From a virus: a DNA stretch of 33,544 nucleotides. The notes beneath the pieces were generated by a model. That model was not told the DNA's origin, did not search any database, and saw nothing but the letters and a program-made list of their open reading frames with translations. The position numbers and the translations under genes were made by a program. The stretch covers positions 1-33,544 of IMG/VR virus record IMGVR_UViG_3300046810_000239; one strand, given 5' to 3'. This document shows, in pieces, positions 12,461 to 21,647 of this stretch (the first letter of the stretch is position 1; every line of letters starts with the position of its first letter).

Positions 12461-13066
12461 ATGACAGATCCAATGTACCTGTCAAAGAGCGCGTTCGCGG
12501 CTCGCATCGGCAGGACGCCGAGCTACATAACCTGGTTGAAAGACAATAACCGATTGGTGTTATCGCCGAATGGCAAACAGGTTGATGTACTGGCGACCGA
12601 AACGCTGATCCTCGAAACCGCCGACCCCAGCAAGGCCGCTGTTGCGGCTCGCCACCAACAGGACCGAGTTCAGCGCGACGTTTACAGTCAACTGTCCCCT
12701 CTGGTCGAGCCGACGCCCACGGCTGCGCCGCAGCAACTGATCAGCGGCGGTGACGGCAAGTTGCCTGACTTCCAAAAGGCCCGCGCACTTCGCGAGCACA
12801 ACATGGCGAAGTTGACGGAAATCGAGTTGCACAAAGCCCAAGGCTCTCTGGTTGCCAAAGTCGCGGTTGAAACTGGTGCCTACAACGCCGGGCGTTTGCT
12901 TCGTGATCAGTTGTTTGGACCTTTGCCTCAATTGTCCCATGACCTGGCGGCCATGACGGATCCCTGGCTGATCGAAAAACACCTGACGGCGACGTTCCGC
13001 CGAACGCTGGAAGAGGCCGAGCGCTTGTCTTCAGCAGACCTTGAGCACGCAATGACAGTGAGTTGA
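12461..13066 (+). CDS. terS: Terminase small subunit (Nu1-like)
   Basis: This 201-residue protein should bind the cos site and recruit the large subunit. The N-terminus (YLSKSAFAARIGRTPSYITW, residues 5-24) is a helix-turn-helix, as in lambda gpNu1. A central helical region follows, with KARALREHNMAKLTEIELHK at about 107-126, typical of phage DNA-packaging Nu1-like proteins. A C-terminal part (LLRDQLFGPLPQLSHDLAAM) probably contacts the large subunit. AGGAGG lies 6 bases before the ATG. It opens the head module, 4 bases ahead of the large subunit. Confidence 0.85.
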   Translation: MTDPMYLSKSAFAARIGRTPSYITWLKDNNRLVLSPNGKQVDVLATETLILETADPSKAAVAARHQQDRVQRDVYSQLSPLVEPTPTAAPQQLISGGDGKLPDFQKARALREHNMAKLTEIELHKAQGSLVAKVAVETGAYNAGRLLRDQLFGPLPQLSHDLAAMTDPWLIEKHLTATFRRTLEEAERLSSADLEHAMTVS

Positions 13067-13070
13067 TCCC

Positions 13071-15092
13071 ATGCACACGGAATTTCCTGACGGTGCAAAG
13101 GTGTACCGTGAGGCCTATTTCCGTGGACTGCGACCCGATCCCGATCTTTGGATCGACGAGTGGGCCGACGAGTACATGCGCATCCCGCGAGACACCGGCG
13201 CACCAGAACCCGGTCAGTACCGGACATCGCGCACTCCCTATGCTCGTGAGCCTATGCGTTGCCTGTCGCCGGCACATCCCTGCAAGCGCGTGGTCACCAT
13301 GGTGGCTTCGCAGTTGATGAAAACCCAGATCGCCTTGAACTGGATGGGTGGCCTGATTCACATGGCGCCGTCGAACATTTTGGCTTTGCTGCCCAGCTTG
13401 AGCCTGTCGAAACGTGTCTCGGGCCGAATCAGCAAGACGATTAAAGCCACACCGGTATTGCGCGAGCGGGTCGCGGCCAGTCGCTCACGCGATGCCCGCA
13501 ACACCATGGACACCAAGGAATTCGAAGGCGGTTCGCTGTATGTCACCACCGCCGGCTCGGCGGCCAACCTGTCGGAATTGTCGGCGCGTTACATCTACGG
13601 CGATGAGGTTGATCGTTGGGAAAATGACGTCGGCCAAGAGGGTGATCCCATCGGTCTGGCAGAAACCCGAGCGACTAACTTTGGGCGCAACGCAAAGATC
13701 TATTTCTCCAGTTCCCCGACGATCAAGGGCGCCTCGCGCATCTCCGATCTATTTGACTCCAGTGACCAGCGTCACTACTACGTGCCATGCCCTCATTGCG
13801 GACACATGCAGGTGCTGGAGTGGGAGCGGCTGCACTACAGCAAGGACTTCAGCACTGTGCACTACGAGTGCGCAGGGGCTGAGTGTGACGTGCTGATCGA
13901 AGAACACCACAAGGGCGACATGCTCAGCCGGGGTGAATGGCGAGCACATGGCGTGGGCGATGGCGAGACCGTTGGTTTCCACCTCAACGCCTTGTATTCC
14001 CCAACCGGTTGGATGGGCTGGCGCACGCTGGCCAAGGACTTTGAAGAGGCAAAAAAGGCCCAGTCCAAGGGCGATATGGGCTTGATGCAAGTGTTCTACA
14101 ACACCCGTCTCGCCAAAGTTTGGGACAGTGCGCAGGAGCAAACCAAGGCCGATGTGTTGATCGCTCGGGCGCGGTTGGAAATCTACACCCTCGGCTCGAT
14201 GCCGGCCGGTGTGTTGATGCTGACCGGCTCCGTCGATGTCCAGGCCAACCGCCTGGAATTGATGGTGATGGGCTTCGGCGTCGGCATGGAACGTTGGGTG
14301 GTTGACCACCAAGTGATCTGGGGGGATCCAGCGGACGAACGCACGTGGGCTGTGCTGGATGAAAAACTCAAGGCGCGTTATCGGCATCCGTGCGGCGTCG
14401 GCTTGGCGATCCTCGCCACTGGCGTCGACTCCGGCGGTCACCACACCGACGAGGTCTACCAGTTCTGCCGCGTCCGCCGCTGGCGCAACATCTTCGCCAT
14501 CAAGGGTGCAAGCAAGCCTGGCAAACCAGTGATCGCTCAGCGCCCATCCATGGTCGATGTGACGTGGAAAGGCCAGACCGAACGCAACGGCGCCGAGCTG
14601 TGGTTTGTCGGTACCGACACCGCGAAAGACTGGATCTACAACCGTTACCCATTCGACAGCGGACCGGGTGCGCTGCACTTTGCCAACGACCTACCGGACG
14701 ATTTCTTCTCCCAGTGCGTCGCCGAGCGCAAGGTCGCCCGCTACATCCGTGGCCACAAACGGATCGAGTGGGTCAAGGGCAAGGCCGAGCGCAACGAAGC
14801 GCTCGATCTGATGGTGTACTGCCTGGCAATGGCGCACTACCTGGGCATCAACCGCTACCAGGAACACGATTGGGAGCGTGTCCGCCAGTCCTTGGCGCAG
14901 TCGGGTTTGTTTGACGAGGCGCTGGGTATCAAGCCTGTTCAAGGCGAGCGGGTCAGCAATACCGTCCAAGCAACACCGAACGCTGAACCGCAACCAGCTC
15001 CGCAACCTGCTGCGTCAGTCGTGCAATCGCGACCGGCAGCAACACCACCTCCACGCCGCAGCTCCGCCAGCGGTTACCTGAAGAGACGCTGA
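13071..15092 (+). CDS. terL: Terminase large subunit, GpA family
   Basis: This 673-residue packaging ATPase and nuclease belongs to the lambda gpA family. The N-terminal ATPase has a deviant Walker A at residues 77-86 (MVASQLMKTQ, with Lys84-Thr85) and Walker B YIYGDE around Asp178-Glu179. A Cys pair pattern CPHCGH followed by YECAGAEC at about 240-285 suggests a metal site. The C-terminal nuclease domain starts around SVDVQANRLELMV and includes GVDSGGHHTDEVYQFC. The end (about 625-673) is a low-complexity Pro/Gln/Ala tail. It packages DNA into the prohead from concatemers cut at cos. Confidence 0.93.
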   Translation: MHTEFPDGAKVYREAYFRGLRPDPDLWIDEWADEYMRIPRDTGAPEPGQYRTSRTPYAREPMRCLSPAHPCKRVVTMVASQLMKTQIALNWMGGLIHMAPSNILALLPSLSLSKRVSGRISKTIKATPVLRERVAASRSRDARNTMDTKEFEGGSLYVTTAGSAANLSELSARYIYGDEVDRWENDVGQEGDPIGLAETRATNFGRNAKIYFSSSPTIKGASRISDLFDSSDQRHYYVPCPHCGHMQVLEWERLHYSKDFSTVHYECAGAECDVLIEEHHKGDMLSRGEWRAHGVGDGETVGFHLNALYSPTGWMGWRTLAKDFEEAKKAQSKGDMGLMQVFYNTRLAKVWDSAQEQTKADVLIARARLEIYTLGSMPAGVLMLTGSVDVQANRLELMVMGFGVGMERWVVDHQVIWGDPADERTWAVLDEKLKARYRHPCGVGLAILATGVDSGGHHTDEVYQFCRVRRWRNIFAIKGASKPGKPVIAQRPSMVDVTWKGQTERNGAELWFVGTDTAKDWIYNRYPFDSGPGALHFANDLPDDFFSQCVAERKVARYIRGHKRIEWVKGKAERNEALDLMVYCLAMAHYLGINRYQEHDWERVRQSLAQSGLFDEALGIKPVQGERVSNTVQATPNAEPQPAPQPAASVVQSRPAATPPPRRSSASGYLKRR

Positions 15093-15093
15093 T

Positions 15094-15300
15094 ATGTCAT
15101 TCACTCAGAAGCACCTCGACGCGGTTGAGGCGGCAATTGCTCGCGGTGAGAAAACCGTGCGCTACAACGACCGCACCGTGGAGTACCGCACCGTCGATGA
15201 GCTGCTCAAGGCTCGCGAAGAAATTCGCACGTCATTGATCAGTGCTACCGGGCCGCGTTCTCGTGTGGTTCGGCTTTACCACGGAGGCAAGGGAATCTAA
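15094..15300 (+). CDS. W: Head-to-tail joining protein gpW
   Basis: This 68-residue protein matches lambda gpW in size and sequence pattern: LDAVEAAIARGEKTVRYNDR then TVEYRTVDELLKAREEI. gpW binds at the portal after packaging and prepares it for tail attachment. It lies between the terminase and the portal as in lambda, and its stop overlaps the portal start by one base. Confidence 0.9.
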   Translation: MSFTQKHLDAVEAAIARGEKTVRYNDRTVEYRTVDELLKAREEIRTSLISATGPRSRVVRLYHGGKGI

Positions 15301-16781
15301 TGGCTCGCCATTTTCCGACGCTCACCCGTAACGGATTCGTGTTGCCGTCGAACATTAAGGCCAGTTACGAAGGCGCCGGAGAGGGCCGACGTTCCACTGG
15401 CTGGGATGCTCCCGACAACGGGGTCAACAGTATCAACACCCCGGCGCTGCGCAACTTGCGGTCGCGTTCGCGGGCAGCGGTTCGCAACGATCCGTACGCC
15501 TTCAACGTGATCGATAAACGCGTCAGCAACTTGATCGGTACCGGCATTACACCGCGACCAAAAACTGATGACGAAGCCCTGCGTAAACTGCTGCAGGAAC
15601 TTTGGGATGATTGGGTCGATGAGTCGGATGCCGATGAGCGTACCGACTTCTACGGGCAGCAAGCACTGGCGGCGCGCACGGTCGAAACCTCGGGTGAATG
15701 TTTTATCCGGTTGCGACCACGCAGCTTGCACGAAGGTCTCGCGGTGCCGTTGCAGCTGCAGATATTGGCCCCGGAGTTTGTGCCGCACGACAAATTCGAA
15801 ACCACCAAAACCGGCAACATCATCCGCGCCGGCATCGAGTTCACACCAGATGGCAAGCGGGTAGCGTATTGGATGTACCTGTCGCATCCGCGTGATGCCT
15901 CGTCACTGAATGCGGGTTACAACCAGCTGGTGCGAGTGCCGGCCGCGCAGGTGCTGCACATCTTCGAACCGGTCGAGCCGAGTCAACTGCGCGGCGTGCC
16001 GCGATTATCGCCGGTACTCAAACGCCTGCGCAGTCTCGACAACTACGACGACGCGGTGTTGTTCCGCCAAGAGGTGGCCAACCTGTTCGCCGGCTTCATC
16101 AGTCGACCGGCCCCCGACTCTGGACCCGTGCCGAGGGATCCGGTCACCGGGCAGCTGCTGACGCTCGACCGTGATGGCTTCACACCGATGGTGGCACTGG
16201 AGCCCGGCACCATGCAGGAGCTCGGGCCAGGGGAAGAAGTCGAATTCTCCAAGCCGCCGGATGCGGGCAACAACTACCCCGACTTCATGCGGCAGCAACT
16301 GATGGCCGCTGCGGCGGGTACCGGCACGCCTTACGAGATCCTTACCGGCGACATGCGCGAGGTCAACGACCGAGCATTGCGGGTGGTGCTCAACGAGTTT
16401 CGCCGCCGCTTGGAGCAACTGCAATTCAGCGTCTACGTGCATCAACTTTGCCGCCCGGTCCGGGCTGCCTGGATGGACATGGCGGTGCTGTCCGGTGTCC
16501 TGATGCTGGATGACTATGCCAAACGACGGCGCGAATACCTGCGCACTCGTTGGGTGCCGCAAGGCTGGGCTTACATTCAGCCGGTGCAGGATGTTCAGGC
16601 GCGCCGCATGGAAGTGCAGGCCGGTTTTGCCTCACGCAGTGAGATGGTCCTGCGCACTGGCTACGACGCGGAAACGGTCGATGCAGAAAACGCTGCCGAT
16701 CTTCTACGAGCCACAAACCTAGGTCTCAATTACACCACTCTCGAAGCTTTCGTCCCTGTCGACGAGAAGGAGCAACCATGA
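15300..16781 (+). CDS. B: Portal protein, lambda gpB family
   Basis: This 493-residue protein forms the dodecameric portal. Family features include the early RNLRSRSRAAVRNDPYAFNV, then DERTDFYGQQALAARTVETS and GECFIRLR. The VLHIFEPVEPSQLRGVPRLS stretch at about residues 220-240 and the GTPYEILTGDMREVNDRALR region at about 341-360 are the most conserved parts of this portal family. ATGA links it to the next gene. Confidence 0.93.
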   Translation: MARHFPTLTRNGFVLPSNIKASYEGAGEGRRSTGWDAPDNGVNSINTPALRNLRSRSRAAVRNDPYAFNVIDKRVSNLIGTGITPRPKTDDEALRKLLQELWDDWVDESDADERTDFYGQQALAARTVETSGECFIRLRPRSLHEGLAVPLQLQILAPEFVPHDKFETTKTGNIIRAGIEFTPDGKRVAYWMYLSHPRDASSLNAGYNQLVRVPAAQVLHIFEPVEPSQLRGVPRLSPVLKRLRSLDNYDDAVLFRQEVANLFAGFISRPAPDSGPVPRDPVTGQLLTLDRDGFTPMVALEPGTMQELGPGEEVEFSKPPDAGNNYPDFMRQQLMAAAAGTGTPYEILTGDMREVNDRALRVVLNEFRRRLEQLQFSVYVHQLCRPVRAAWMDMAVLSGVLMLDDYAKRRREYLRTRWVPQGWAYIQPVQDVQARRMEVQAGFASRSEMVLRTGYDAETVDAENAADLLRATNLGLNYTTLEAFVPVDEKEQP

Positions 16782-17932
16782 GCAAAAAAGCGCGACCGCG
16801 CGTTTATAACCGAGCTGGCAAGCGAGTGGATGTGCAGGACAAAACCTGGTACGCCCTGCAAACCAACGGCGACGCCGCCGAGCGAGTGATCGAAGTTTTC
16901 GTGTATGGCGAGATCGGCGCCTGGGGCATCACTGCCAATCAGTTTGTGCAGGACTTGCGCGCCATGGACGACGGTGTCTCGCCGGTGATCGCGGCGTTTA
17001 ATAGCATCGGCGGCGACCTGTTCGACGGCTTGGCCATGCACAACGCGTTGTCACGTTTGGGTGAACGCTGCACCGGTCGCATTGATGCGTTGGCCGCCAG
17101 TGCTGCCAGCGTGGCGGTGTGTGGCGCGCACCGGGTGGTGATCGCCTCCAACGCCATGTTGATGATTCACAACCCATGGACTTACGCGGCCGGGGATGCC
17201 GAAGATTTTCGCAAGGTGGCCGACGTTCTCGACCAGACCATGGAAGCGATCATCGCGGCCTACAAGGCTAAGGCGCCGGACATCGATGAGGTCGAGTTGC
17301 GCCGCTTGGTCGCCGCTGAAACCTGGCTGACCGCCAATGAAGCGGTGGCGTTGGGCCTGGCCGATGAGGTCGGTGACGGTGTGACGGTCAAGGCCTGTCT
17401 CGGGCAGGGGGGTGTGCTGCAGCGTTACCAACATGCGCCGGCGAATTTATTGGCCCAGCTTGATGAGCCTCCCGAGCAAGATCCGGAACTGGAGCCGGAC
17501 GATCCGCCACTGACACCGCTTGTGGTCGACTCGGCCAAGCTGGCCTTGATGATCACCCAGCGTTGCGCAGAGTCGGGGATCAGCAACCTCATCGAGCCGC
17601 TGTTGAGCTCCACCAAGCTCGAAAGCGAAGCAATCGTTCAGGCGGGCCTGACTCGCGCCAAGGCGGTGAATGATCTTTGCGTGGCTGCCCGCTTGCCGGA
17701 GTTCAGTGCCGAATACGTCGCCGCTGGGCTAGACGCAGCGGCCGTTCGCGCGCGTCTATTCGACAAGATTGTCACCAGCGGTAAGGGCTTTGAGATCGAT
17801 AGCAGTCTGCCGCTCGACAATGACCCTGCACCGAAAGTGCAGGCCAAACAACCCGATCCCACCTCGATCTGGGCCGCGCGACAAGCTGCTCAATCCGGAC
17901 CTGCGCACGGCGCGAAAGGAGCAAGACCATGA
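16778..17932 (+). CDS. C: Head maturation protease, ClpP-like (S49/S14), with scaffold-like tail
   Basis: This 384-residue prohead protease has a ClpP fold in residues about 35-205. Gly-rich FNSIGGDLFDG at 74-84 and the nucleophile Ser108 in DALAASAASVAV are followed by His131 in MIHNPW and the TWLTANEAVALGLADEV motif near 181-197. The remaining part (about 215-384) has an acidic Pro-rich linker (EPEQDPELEPDDPPL) and helices, and probably acts as internal scaffold, as the lambda C/Nu3 region does. There is no separate scaffold gene. A possible internal start for a scaffold-only product was not found with confidence. Confidence 0.88.
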   Translation: MSKKARPRVYNRAGKRVDVQDKTWYALQTNGDAAERVIEVFVYGEIGAWGITANQFVQDLRAMDDGVSPVIAAFNSIGGDLFDGLAMHNALSRLGERCTGRIDALAASAASVAVCGAHRVVIASNAMLMIHNPWTYAAGDAEDFRKVADVLDQTMEAIIAAYKAKAPDIDEVELRRLVAAETWLTANEAVALGLADEVGDGVTVKACLGQGGVLQRYQHAPANLLAQLDEPPEQDPELEPDDPPLTPLVVDSAKLALMITQRCAESGISNLIEPLLSSTKLESEAIVQAGLTRAKAVNDLCVAARLPEFSAEYVAAGLDAAAVRARLFDKIVTSGKGFEIDSSLPLDNDPAPKVQAKQPDPTSIWAARQAAQSGPAHGAKGARP

Positions 17933-18273
17933 CCATTAAAAAAGAACCCATCCACACCGGTGAGTTTCTCCTGTCGGAAGGCGCAGGGAACATCTCGCGT
18001 GAGTCCATCAACGTCGCAGCCGGTCCGGCGCTGTACCCGGGTCAGATCCTCGGCTTGGTAACGGCTACCAGCGAATTCGCGCCTTACGCTCCGGCTGCCG
18101 AAGATGGCAGCCAGACAGCTGTAGCGATTCTCTTCGGTCCGCTGGGCGAGTCGGATGTAGTGCGGCGTGGACGCGCCGTCGTGCGGCTAGCTGAAGTCAG
18201 TGAAGCACACCTGACAGGTCTCGACACCGACGCCGAAAAAGACTTGGCTGCCCATTTCCTGATCGTTCGATAA
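17929..18273 (+). CDS. D: Head decoration protein, lambda gpD family
   Basis: This 114-residue protein stabilises the expanded capsid. It shows the decoration-protein pattern HTGEFLLSEGAGNISRESIN near the start, PGQILGLVTATSEFAPYAPA in the middle and VRRGRAVVRLAEVSEAHL near the end. It overlaps the protease gene by ATGA and is followed by a terminator-like hairpin before the capsid gene. Confidence 0.9.
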   Translation: MTIKKEPIHTGEFLLSEGAGNISRESINVAAGPALYPGQILGLVTATSEFAPYAPAAEDGSQTAVAILFGPLGESDVVRRGRAVVRLAEVSEAHLTGLDTDAEKDLAAHFLIVR

Positions 18274-18295
18274 CCCATTCAGCCAATTTTATGCA

Positions 18296-18317
18296 CCCCG
18301 CCTAGAGCGGGGTTTTT
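18296..18317 (+). terminator. Terminator-like hairpin inside the head operon
   Basis: CCCCGC (18296-18301) and GCGGGG (18307-18312), loop CTAGA, are followed by five T. It lies between decoration and capsid genes, 18 bases before the capsid ATG. It is preceded by ATAACCCATTCAGCC (18270-18284), which recurs exactly at 21376-21390 before another such hairpin. Confidence 0.7.
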
Positions 18318-18335
18318 CATTTATGGAGAGTACCT

Positions 18336-19331
18336 ATGGCCGATATCGCTATTTTTGACGACGAAGCGTTCACCGTTACAGCGCTCACCGCTGCACTCAA
18401 TGAACAACCGTACCTGCCGGGCCGTATCAGCGCGCTGGGTCTGTTCCGCGAGGAAGGGGTAACGACCCTGACCGTGCAGATTGAAAAGGACGGCGACACC
18501 CTGGCATTGGTACCGGCCGGTGAGCGGGGCAGTTCTGGCCTGGTGGTCGCGGCCAGCAAGCGCAATCTGATCCCCTTCAACACCGTCCACCTGCCAGAGC
18601 GCTTCACTATCAAGGCAGACGAGATTCAGGGCATTCGCGCCTTCGGTACCCGAACCGAATTGCAGGCGGTACAGGACGTGGTCAATACCCGCCTGGCCAA
18701 AGCGCGCCGGCAGTTGGATGCCACTCACGAGTTCCAGCGCATGGGCGCCCTCAATGGCCTGATTCTCGATGCCGATGGATCGACGGTACTGTTGGACCTG
18801 TACGACCGTTTCGGTGTGCAGCGTCAGAAGCTGCCCATGGGCCTGGCCGATCAGAGCACCGAGCTGCGGGTTAAATGCGGCGAAGCGCTGGATATGCAAG
18901 AGGACGCGCTGGGTAGCGTGACCAGTACGGGCTCCCGCGCCTTCTGCGGCAAGAACTTCTGGAACAAACTGATCGTTCACAAGGCGATCAAGGAAACCTA
19001 CCTCAACAGCCAGCAAGCGGCAGCCTTGCGCGGTGATGCCCGGGAAAGCTTCGAGTTCGGCGGCATTGTCTGGGAACGCTACCGTGGCAAAGTTGCCGGT
19101 GTGTCATTCGTTCACGACGACAAGGCGTTGCTGGTCCCGGAAGGTGTTCCTGATCTGTACATCTCTGTGTTTGCCCCGGCCGATTACATGGAGACGGTCA
19201 ACACCCAGGGCATTCCGTACTACAGCATGATCGAGCCACTGCCGTTCAATAAAGGTATGGCCGGTGAAGCCCAGTCCAACCCGCTGCACCTGTGCACTCG
19301 ACCGCGAGCACAGATCCTCTTGGAACTCTGA
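18336..19331 (+). CDS. E: Major capsid protein, lambda gpE family
   Basis: This 331-residue shell protein is of the usual length for the phage capsid E family. Recognisable parts are FTVTALTAALNEQPYLPGRI near the start, VPAGERGSSGLVVAASKRNL at about 53-72, and FNTVHLPERFTIKADEIQGI followed by AFGTRTELQAVQDVVNTRLA. The C-terminal PADYMETVNTQGIPYYSMIE stretch is strongly typical. GGAGAG lies upstream of the ATG. Confidence 0.93.
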   Translation: MADIAIFDDEAFTVTALTAALNEQPYLPGRISALGLFREEGVTTLTVQIEKDGDTLALVPAGERGSSGLVVAASKRNLIPFNTVHLPERFTIKADEIQGIRAFGTRTELQAVQDVVNTRLAKARRQLDATHEFQRMGALNGLILDADGSTVLLDLYDRFGVQRQKLPMGLADQSTELRVKCGEALDMQEDALGSVTSTGSRAFCGKNFWNKLIVHKAIKETYLNSQQAAALRGDARESFEFGGIVWERYRGKVAGVSFVHDDKALLVPEGVPDLYISVFAPADYMETVNTQGIPYYSMIEPLPFNKGMAGEAQSNPLHLCTRPRAQILLEL

Positions 19332-19333
19332 TC

Positions 19334-19654
19334 ATGGGCTTTCGCGATCTGATCGCCGAGGTCGATGCCGTGGTGTTCGAAACGCTGGGCGACACCGCTC
19401 GGATCGAGGGTCGCGACGAGCCAGTGCTTGGCATGTTCGCCGCTCCCTGGCTCCAACCCAAGATAGGCAAGCTCAACACGGGGCTGCGTGAGCCTCGGTT
19501 TGAAATTCGTGTCAGCGACTCGCACGGTCTGGAGCAGGGCATGTTGGTCACTGTCGAACTGCCGGAACTGGACGGCGGCGGCGACTACGACCTGTTGCAG
19601 CTGGAGCCTAGCGGTGACGGTCTGGTCGCCTTAATCCTGAGGATGCGTGCATGA
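19334..19654 (+). CDS. Head-tail attachment protein, FII-like
   Basis: This 106-residue protein (MGFRDLIAEVDAVVFETLGD) follows the capsid gene by 2 bases and overlaps the next gene by 4. Length, position and pattern (VFETLGDTARIEGRDEPVLG, then ELPELDGGGDYDLLQLEPSG) fit the lambda FII-type attachment proteins. It caps the filled head and provides the tail docking surface. An earlier in-frame start inside the capsid gene is not supported. Confidence 0.8.
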   Translation: MGFRDLIAEVDAVVFETLGDTARIEGRDEPVLGMFAAPWLQPKIGKLNTGLREPRFEIRVSDSHGLEQGMLVTVELPELDGGGDYDLLQLEPSGDGLVALILRMRA

Positions 19655-20316
19655 GTGTCGGTAGCTATTTCAAGCCATCGGCTGGTGGCGGGATGCTCTC
19701 TATCCAGTCCTCGGCGGCGGATCTGAAAGCCTTCGAGGAATTTGCCAAGGTGGTACCGAAAGCTGCGGCTGCGGCTCAACGTCGAGCGATCAACAAAACG
19801 TTGGGCTGGTTGCGCACTCACATTGCGCGGGCTGTCAGCCGACAGGAACGCATTGCCGTTGTGGCAGTTCGTCAACGCTTGCGTAGCTACCCAGTCTCCG
19901 GCGGGGCCACGAGCGGCAAGTTGTGGTTCGGCCTCAACGCCATTGAGTCCAGCCGGATCGGCCGAGCGCGACAGACTGGCAGCGGTGTGTCGGTCGCCGG
20001 GCGGCGGTACCAGGGTGCCTTTTTGAAAAAGGTTTATGGCAACAAGCCCGATATCTGGATCCGTACGGCGAGCAAGCATTTCAACTCGGACGTTTATCCC
20101 GATAGCACGGTGTCGTCGGGTGGCGGCGCCAGTTCAGGATGGGTCGCAGAAAACGGTGATCGCTTTCCGCTGGCCAAAGCCAAAGTCTCACTGGAGCAGG
20201 CGCGTCCGCACTTTGACAGTTGGGTCAAACTCGCCGATGCGCGCTTGCTAGAAATTCTGCAGCAGGAATTCAACTTTGAGCTGCAGAAGTATTTGAAGGG
20301 GACGGACAATGTCTGA
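19651..20316 (+). CDS. Z: Minor tail protein Z-like (tail completion)
   Basis: This 221-residue protein fits the prophage minor tail protein Z family: AFEEFAKVVPKAAAAAQRRA at about residues 27-46, INKTLGWLRTHIARAVSRQE, and the C-terminal SLEQARPHFDSWVKLADARL at about 180-199. In lambda, Z acts at the head-proximal end of the tail. Here it precedes a contractile tail module, so it probably forms the connector between head and tail. It overlaps the next gene by 8 bp. Confidence 0.85.
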   Translation: MSVGSYFKPSAGGGMLSIQSSAADLKAFEEFAKVVPKAAAAAQRRAINKTLGWLRTHIARAVSRQERIAVVAVRQRLRSYPVSGGATSGKLWFGLNAIESSRIGRARQTGSGVSVAGRRYQGAFLKKVYGNKPDIWIRTASKHFNSDVYPDSTVSSGGGASSGWVAENGDRFPLAKAKVSLEQARPHFDSWVKLADARLLEILQQEFNFELQKYLKGTDNV

Positions 20317-20818
20317 TGAACCTTTTAGCCTTGATCAGCTTTACCAGGCGATCGAACAGCACCTCTTGAGCAACCTCTCAGGGATCAAAGCTGTGACGGC
20401 CTGGCCGAACATCAAGGATCGGATTGCACTACCGGTGGTGTTCATTGAAATGGCCGAGATGGAACCAGGTAAAGACATCGGCACCGGAGAAACAACCTTG
20501 GTCTGCAAGTTCGAGGCTCGGATCATCGTTGATCCGATTCGTCCGAAACATTGCCAGCAGGTCGCACACCTTGCTGCGCAATTAGCCGTGTTGCTTCGCA
20601 TGCAGACCTGGGGAGTTGCGGTCGAGCCTGCTGAGTTTGTCCAGGCGATGCAGGATTGGACCAAGCCGGAGCTGGATGGTTATGTGGTCTGGCTGGTGGA
20701 ATGGACGCACCAGATTTACCTAGGTGTTGAGGAATGGCCGTGGCCAGACGAGCCGCCGGGCTCGCTAGTCTTTGACATCGAGCCCGGCGATGGCCCGGTT
20801 AAGCCGGAGGATCTGTGA
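20309..20818 (+). CDS. Tail terminator/neck-type hypothetical protein
   Basis: This 169-residue protein sits at the junction between head and baseplate genes. The pattern (LYQAIEQHLLSNLSGIKAVT, then LPVVFIEMAEMEPGKDIGTG and CKFEARIIVDP) resembles phage tail terminator or completion proteins that have a helix followed by a beta sheet. The exact family is not recognised. The stop overlaps the GTG start of gene V by 4 bp. Confidence 0.7.
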   Translation: MSDEPFSLDQLYQAIEQHLLSNLSGIKAVTAWPNIKDRIALPVVFIEMAEMEPGKDIGTGETTLVCKFEARIIVDPIRPKHCQQVAHLAAQLAVLLRMQTWGVAVEPAEFVQAMQDWTKPELDGYVVWLVEWTHQIYLGVEEWPWPDEPPGSLVFDIEPGDGPVKPEDL

Positions 20819-21372
20819 GTTACGCCAGTGCAGAGCATGACCGCATGATCGCGGCCATGCTGATGCCGTGTGCGGTGGTCGGGGTGGATCTGACGGGGCC
20901 GGCGGTGCGGGTGTCCAATGGCGAATGGACCAGCGCCTGGGTGCGCTGGCACAGCCTCGCGGCCGGTAAGGCGCGGCACTGGCGGGCGCCGAGCCTGGGT
21001 GAGCAGGGGGTGCTGTTTAACCCCAGCGGGCAGGCCGGTATGGGCACCTTTATTCCCGGCTTATACGGCAATACCGGGGCGGCGCCGGATAACCGCGATC
21101 ACGTGGAAGTCTGGCGTTTTGACGATGGCGGCTCGCTGGTCTACGACTGGGCGGCCAAGACCTACACCATCACCCTGCCCACGGGCACGGTGACGATCAA
21201 GGTCGGCAGCACGGTGGTGGCCGTTACGGATAACGCCATTGACGTAAAAAGCGGAACTATCACCCTGAAAGGGGCGGTGACAATCGACGGTGCGTTACTC
21301 GTAACGGGCAACATCGCCGGCGCGGGCAACATCATGGCGACCGGTCAGAGCGACAACCACCACACGCACTAA
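20815..21372 (+). CDS. V: Baseplate assembly protein V (spike tip)
   Basis: This 185-residue protein is the P2 gpV-type membrane-piercing spike. It starts at GTG 20815, overlapping the upstream stop (GTGA). An OB-like domain fills residues about 15-110 (PSLGEQGVLFNPSGQAGMGT), followed by repeated beta-strands (TYTITLPTGTVTIKVGSTVV) that form the triple beta-helix. The C-terminus ends in DNHHTH, the His-x-His that holds an iron ion at the spike tip of this family. Its presence shows a contractile tail, although the head genes are lambda-like. Confidence 0.9.
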   Translation: MSYASAEHDRMIAAMLMPCAVVGVDLTGPAVRVSNGEWTSAWVRWHSLAAGKARHWRAPSLGEQGVLFNPSGQAGMGTFIPGLYGNTGAAPDNRDHVEVWRFDDGGSLVYDWAAKTYTITLPTGTVTIKVGSTVVAVTDNAIDVKSGTITLKGAVTIDGALLVTGNIAGAGNIMATGQSDNHHTH

Positions 21373-21386
21373 TCAATAACCCATTC

Positions 21387-21409
21387 AGCCCGCCACGTGC
21401 GGGCTTTTT
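21387..21409 (+). terminator. Terminator-like hairpin after gene V
   Basis: AGCCCGC (21387-21393) and GCGGGCT (21399-21405), loop CACGT, are followed by a T-run to 21409. The 15 bases ATAACCCATTCAGCC (21376-21390) are identical to those before the 18296 hairpin. The next ATG follows 17 bases later. Confidence 0.75.
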
Positions 21410-21426
21410 CATGCCTGGAGAAAACC

Positions 21427-21642
21427 ATGGCCAAGACCACCGAAAAGCCCGGCGCCGATCAGTCGCCGGCGCCGGAGCTGCTGCTGAATTTTCGCGACAC
21501 GGTTTACACCTCGCGCACCCTGATCATTCCCGACACCGGCCGTACATTGCCGGTGGCCAAGGGTTGCGTCGAGGTGTCGGCGTCCGATGAGCAGGCCCTG
21601 AGCTACCTCAAGGCTCACGAAGAATTCGAGCCCCTGGAGTGA
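21427..21642 (+). CDS. Small hypothetical tail-module protein, 71 aa
   Basis: I chose ATG 21427 (MAKTTEKPGADQSPAP), which has GGAG 8-11 bases upstream. The longer frame starts inside the terminator hairpin. The protein has a Pro/Lys start, then LLLNFRDTVYTSRTLIIPDT and VEVSASDEQALSYLKAHEEF. It lies between V and W, where several Pseudomonas P2-type prophages have a small protein of unknown role. It is probably structural or an assembly factor. Confidence 0.75.
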   Translation: MAKTTEKPGADQSPAPELLLNFRDTVYTSRTLIIPDTGRTLPVAKGCVEVSASDEQALSYLKAHEEFEPLE

Positions 21643-21647
21643 GTTAG